A stretch of DNA of 8,711 nucleotides from Methanobacteriota archaeon (GTDB taxonomy: Archaea; Halobacteriota; Methanosarcinia; Methanosarcinales; Methanoperedenaceae), in contig JAHIHJ010000292.1 in the NCBI GenBank assembly GCA_018899795.1, positions 1 through 8,711 on the forward strand, written 5' to 3'. Of the stretch, positions 6,338 to 8,711 are shown in pieces (the stretch's first letter is position 1; every line of letters starts with the position of its first letter). Position numbers and translations under genes: made by a program. The notes under the pieces were generated by a model. The model had not been told where the DNA came from and did no database searches. It saw only the letters and a list, made by a program, of their open reading frames with translations.

Positions 6338-8311
6338 TCATTCCTCCGTATATTTTCTATTATAACCAAAGGGGACGTATTTTTTACCTCCGCCTTCATA
6401 AAATTTAGTGAAAAATTCCACGTACTGAAGCCTCAATGAATGAAGCCCGGGTCCGAGTATCCCAAGTAAAAGGTTTATTAAATGCCCTATAAAGAGTATC
6501 ACGACACCCACAATTGCAAGAACTACCCCTCCTCCCATGAGAACTCCTTCCGGCTTTATGAAAAGATCCATGGACAGGGTATTGACCACAAGAGCGATCC
6601 CTGCCGAGGACAAACCGATGGCAAGGATCCTTGAGTAGGACAATACGTTGCTCAGGATCGTGGGTATTTCAAGAATGGATATGAAACCTTCTCCTTTTAT
6701 AAGAAGTACTATTCCAATGACCGCAAGAACCATCCCGCCAGAAAAGATCGGATCGCCTGTGGGGAGTGGTAACTTGTTCATTACGGCAGGCATCAGTTTT
6801 GCAATAAATGCGACGCCGCCTATTAGTATCATCATCCAGCTCCCTTTTGCGTAAACAGCGTGTTTGAGATCATGCGCAACCGATACGTTCCTGAAACCGA
6901 TCACGAGACCTGTAAGTATATGGAAAATACCTATTACGAACGTCATGATCAGCAGTGGCTGCACTTCCCCTAACCTGTGGACAGGAAAATGAATTCCGGC
7001 TATCGTGGGTCCGGCAATGCCAAGTATCCCGTGTTCGATATGATTGTGAACTTCCATGTTGAAAATCGGGAAACCAAAAAATTCCCCGAAAATTATCCCG
7101 AATAATACTGAAAGAACACCAGAGAGAAGCAGTATCATTCCAAGTGAGTTAAGCGCTCCTGTCTTGAACTTATTTCTAATATAATGTGCCAGAGCAGCTA
7201 CGATGATACCGTATCCGACGTCTCCGAGCATAATGCCATAAAAAAGAGGGAAAGTAATAAAAATAACTGATGCCGGGTCTATCTCCCTGTATTTGGGGGT
7301 GGCAAAAGTGTCTATCAGGAGTTCAAATGGTTTTGCAGGCCCTGGATTTTCAAGTTCGACAGGGATATCTTCATCTTTCACTTCCTCTGTGAGCTTTGTG
7401 ATGAATGCCAGACCGCGAGTACCCTCCAACAAGTTTGATTCCAGGTCCTCATATTTATTTGAAGGTACCCAGCCGTCTATGATAAATGCATTGGTGCTTG
7501 TGGCGAACCTGAGGGGAGCTTCAGCCTTCTGGGTTTCAATGGAGAGATATTCGTCAGCCGCAGTTATGAATTCTGAATATTCTGCCTTGATTGTCGCCAG
7601 TTCAGAATCTAAGGAAGCGATTCTCCCTTTGAGAACTGAGACTTCTTTGTTGAGTTCTTCCAGGATGACCGGCGGATTTCCCTTCAATACAGGGACTTTT
7701 ATTTCAACATACGTTCGCTCTTCCTGGAATATTTTCTGAACTTCTTCCGCGAAAGCTCTGGGTATGAATAAGGCAAATATCGGTCTTTTCTCGAAATCCC
7801 CGGAAAATAATTCAAAGTTCTTAGTTATGCCTGATATCTTCGGTTCCAGATCTATCCCGATATATCCTGTGAACACTTTCACAGTATCGTAACCGTGATA
7901 TGAATCAAGCGATAACGGCAACCCTAAAAACGGCCTGACCGCTGAAATTAGGTCTTCTTTTTCTTTTATTTTGGATTCGATGCCCCTCAATTCATCGAAC
8001 TTTGCAGCAACATCTTTCTGGAGCTTTGTGATCTTTTCATCGATCTCCATGGGAAGCTCTTTTGAGCTGTGCTTCCGGGGTGAATCTTTTCCAGCAACCC
8101 CAAGCTGGCTTGCTATAGTCCGCAAAGAAATCAGATGTTCAGAATGTCGGGATGCAGATTTAAATGGTTTGCCTATCTTAAAATCCGCATTTTCTTCCAG
8201 GTGATCTGTTATATGAAGGACATTCAACTTATGAAGCTCAGAAAGAGTGGGTTCCATGATATCTTTTGTGCCAGCTATCATGACCCGTGTCATTCTTGTG
8301 GGTTTAAGCAT
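6338..8311 (-). CDS. atpI: A-type ATP synthase subunit I (membrane stator, a-subunit homologue)
   Basis: Subunit I (657 residues) forms the two ion half-channels beside the K ring and anchors the peripheral stalks. The first ~330 residues are a soluble cytoplasmic domain with two coiled-coil stretches (about 88-120 and 217-250). The C-terminal half has seven or eight membrane segments, beginning near 346 with VIFITFPLFYGIMLGDVGYG (349-368). The essential channel arginine is R561 in LSYSRILAIGL. A second conserved arginine is R627 in LHSLRLQYVEFF, near the C-terminus, which ends in the family's typical GGGKKYVPF. The length fits archaeal I subunits. The start ATG lies inside the end of atpH (8-nt overlap, ATGCTTAA), with GAGAGGG 6 nt upstream. 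Its TGA stop overlaps the alternative atpK start. Confidence 0.97.
   Translation of the reverse strand: MLKPTRMTRVMIAGTKDIMEPTLSELHKLNVLHITDHLEENADFKIGKPFKSASRHSEHLISLRTIASQLGVAGKDSPRKHSSKELPMEIDEKITKLQKDVAAKFDELRGIESKIKEKEDLISAVRPFLGLPLSLDSYHGYDTVKVFTGYIGIDLEPKISGITKNFELFSGDFEKRPIFALFIPRAFAEEVQKIFQEERTYVEIKVPVLKGNPPVILEELNKEVSVLKGRIASLDSELATIKAEYSEFITAADEYLSIETQKAEAPLRFATSTNAFIIDGWVPSNKYEDLESNLLEGTRGLAFITKLTEEVKDEDIPVELENPGPAKPFELLIDTFATPKYREIDPASVIFITFPLFYGIMLGDVGYGIIVAALAHYIRNKFKTGALNSLGMILLLSGVLSVLFGIIFGEFFGFPIFNMEVHNHIEHGILGIAGPTIAGIHFPVHRLGEVQPLLIMTFVIGIFHILTGLVIGFRNVSVAHDLKHAVYAKGSWMMILIGGVAFIAKLMPAVMNKLPLPTGDPIFSGGMVLAVIGIVLLIKGEGFISILEIPTILSNVLSYSRILAIGLSSAGIALVVNTLSMDLFIKPEGVLMGGGVVLAIVGVVILFIGHLINLLLGILGPGLHSLRLQYVEFFTKFYEGGGKKYVPFGYNRKYTEE
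6342..6347 (-). promoter_or_regulatory. Strong Shine-Dalgarno site for atpK
   Basis: On the minus strand GGAGGA lies 1 nt before ATG 6341 and about 10 nt before ATG 6332. It is the best match in the operon to the archaeal 16S rRNA 3' end. Because spacings of about 5-10 nt work and 1 nt does not, it supports initiation at 6332. Strong initiation fits the need for many c subunits per enzyme; that link is inferred. Confidence 0.6.
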
Positions 8312-8630
8312 CTACTGCCCTCTCAAATTCAGTTAAAATAAATTGTGTAGCCGTTGCCACGTTCTTTTTTGCCTTTGCTTTTATCGCATCAGCTTCTGAC
8401 TTCCCCTTTTGTATGATCTTTTCCCTATCCTCTTTGATCAGCGCTTTTGCTTTGCTGACCTCAGAATCGGCATACTTTTGAGCTTCTTCCCCTGCGCTTC
8501 TGATAATATCTCTTGATTGCGCCTGCGCCTCAGATATCTTTTTATTTTTTTCCTCGATAGCTCTTGCAACTGAAGCTTTTGCTTTTTCTTCTGCCACCTT
8601 TATTTCAGATAATATTTCAGCTTTTGTCAT
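8304..8630 (-). CDS. atpH: A-type ATP synthase subunit H (peripheral stalk)
   Basis: Subunit H (108 residues) is the partner of E in the peripheral stalk. It is one long, charged, alanine-rich helix with no proline or large hydrophobic core: MTKAEILSEIKVAEEKAKAS, then repeated A/E/K/S heptad- or hendecad-like spacing (KAKALIKEDREKIIQ) to the C-terminus FILTEFERAVDA. This low-complexity coiled coil, about 105-110 residues, directly before atpI is diagnostic for H. ATG 8630 is preferred over the in-frame TTG at 8642, because the TTG lies at the start of the ribosome site TTGAGGAA that serves the ATG. Its last 8 nt overlap atpI. It is the first gene of the operon. Confidence 0.93.
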   Translation of the reverse strand: MTKAEILSEIKVAEEKAKASVARAIEEKNKKISEAQAQSRDIIRSAGEEAQKYADSEVSKAKALIKEDREKIIQKGKSEADAIKAKAKKNVATATQFILTEFERAVDA

Positions 8631-8711
8631 TGGATTCCTCAAATCGTGAAATTATAATAATAAGCTCCGTTTTGACTCCTTCTCATAGGAGAGCAACTAC
8701 ATAAATCATTC
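8631..8711 (-). promoter_or_regulatory. Leader and candidate promoter of the atp operon
   Basis: Read on the minus strand, this 81-nt stretch before atpH holds a TATA-like TTTATGTA (8705-8698), which would place the transcript start near 8672-8676, and an AT-rich TTATTATTATAA (8663-8652). The second is too close to the Shine-Dalgarno site (GAGG, 8640-8637) to act as the main TATA box of a leadered message. A small stem CTCCT (8691-8687) / AGGAG (8680-8676) lies between. The window ends at 8711, so upstream promoter elements or the end of another gene may be cut off. Confidence 0.35.
8639..8686 (-). other. Possible 15-codon leader reading frame upstream of atpH
   Basis: On the minus strand ATG 8686 opens the frame MRRSQNGAYYYNFTI and stops at TGA 8641-8639, exactly on the TGAGG that forms the atpH ribosome site. 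Its ATG lies in the 6-nt loop of the CTCCT/AGGAG stem and overlaps (ATGA) the stop of another short frame, MIYVVALL (8709-8683), which is open to the window edge. No good ribosome site precedes ATG 8686, so translation is doubtful. The geometry alone makes it worth recording. Confidence 0.15.

Noticed and set aside
5689..6408. 239-codon open frame on the plus strand across atpE and atpK
   Set aside because: Antisense to two clear ATP synthase genes; its Ser/Phe/Ile-rich composition is what antisense of K/E/A-rich coiled coil gives.
1..8711. CRISPR array, tRNA, rRNA or insertion sequence
   Set aside because: No regularly spaced direct repeats, no tRNA-like cloverleaf arms, no rRNA blocks and no transposase motifs were seen on either strand.

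Overview
The window holds one almost complete archaeal A-type (A1AO) ATP synthase operon, entirely on the minus strand. It reads from right to left as atpH, atpI, atpK, atpE, atpC, atpF, atpA, atpB, atpD. This is the order known from the Methanosarcina aha operon (ahaHIKECFABD, followed there by a small ahaG). The subunit order, the archaeal-type A and B subunits, the single-hairpin c subunit and the Shine-Dalgarno sites of GGAGG/GGTGA type point to a euryarchaeon of the Methanosarcinales or a relative, such as a methanogen or ANME-2d/Methanoperedens-like lineage. The exact taxon is inference and cannot be fixed from this sequence alone.

Layout: 8631-8711 is the leader and probable promoter, with two tiny overlapping reading frames and a short hairpin. 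8304-8630 is atpH and 5544-6095 is atpE (peripheral stalk). 6338-8311 is atpI and 6102-6332 is atpK (membrane motor). 4516-5535 is atpC, 4216-4515 is atpF and 454-1074 is atpD (central stalk). 2463-4199 is atpA (catalytic) and 1076-2461 is atpB (non-catalytic). Genes overlap by 8 nt at most or are 0-16 nt apart, so transcription as one unit and translational coupling are very likely. All nine frames are intact, with the expected motifs: P-loop and GER glutamate in A, degenerate P-loop in B, the channel arginine in I, and the ion-binding glutamate in helix 2 of K.

Positions 1-453, beyond the operon's 3' end, contain no gene I can name. They divide into a very AT-rich part (about 1-180) with a perfect 12-bp hairpin and oligo-T tracts, and a GC-richer island (about 181-453). 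The island has small hairpins, a 9-bp inverted repeat next to atpD, and broken or orphan reading frames on both strands. It is the least explained part of the window.

Together the genes encode a rotary enzyme. Ions pass between subunits I and K, turn the K ring and the C/F/D shaft, and drive ATP synthesis in the A3B3 head, while E and H hold the head still. I found no new defence, mobile or biosynthetic system. The points worth checking are the unexplained 3' island, the leader, the residues around the K ion site, and the absence of a recognisable G subunit.
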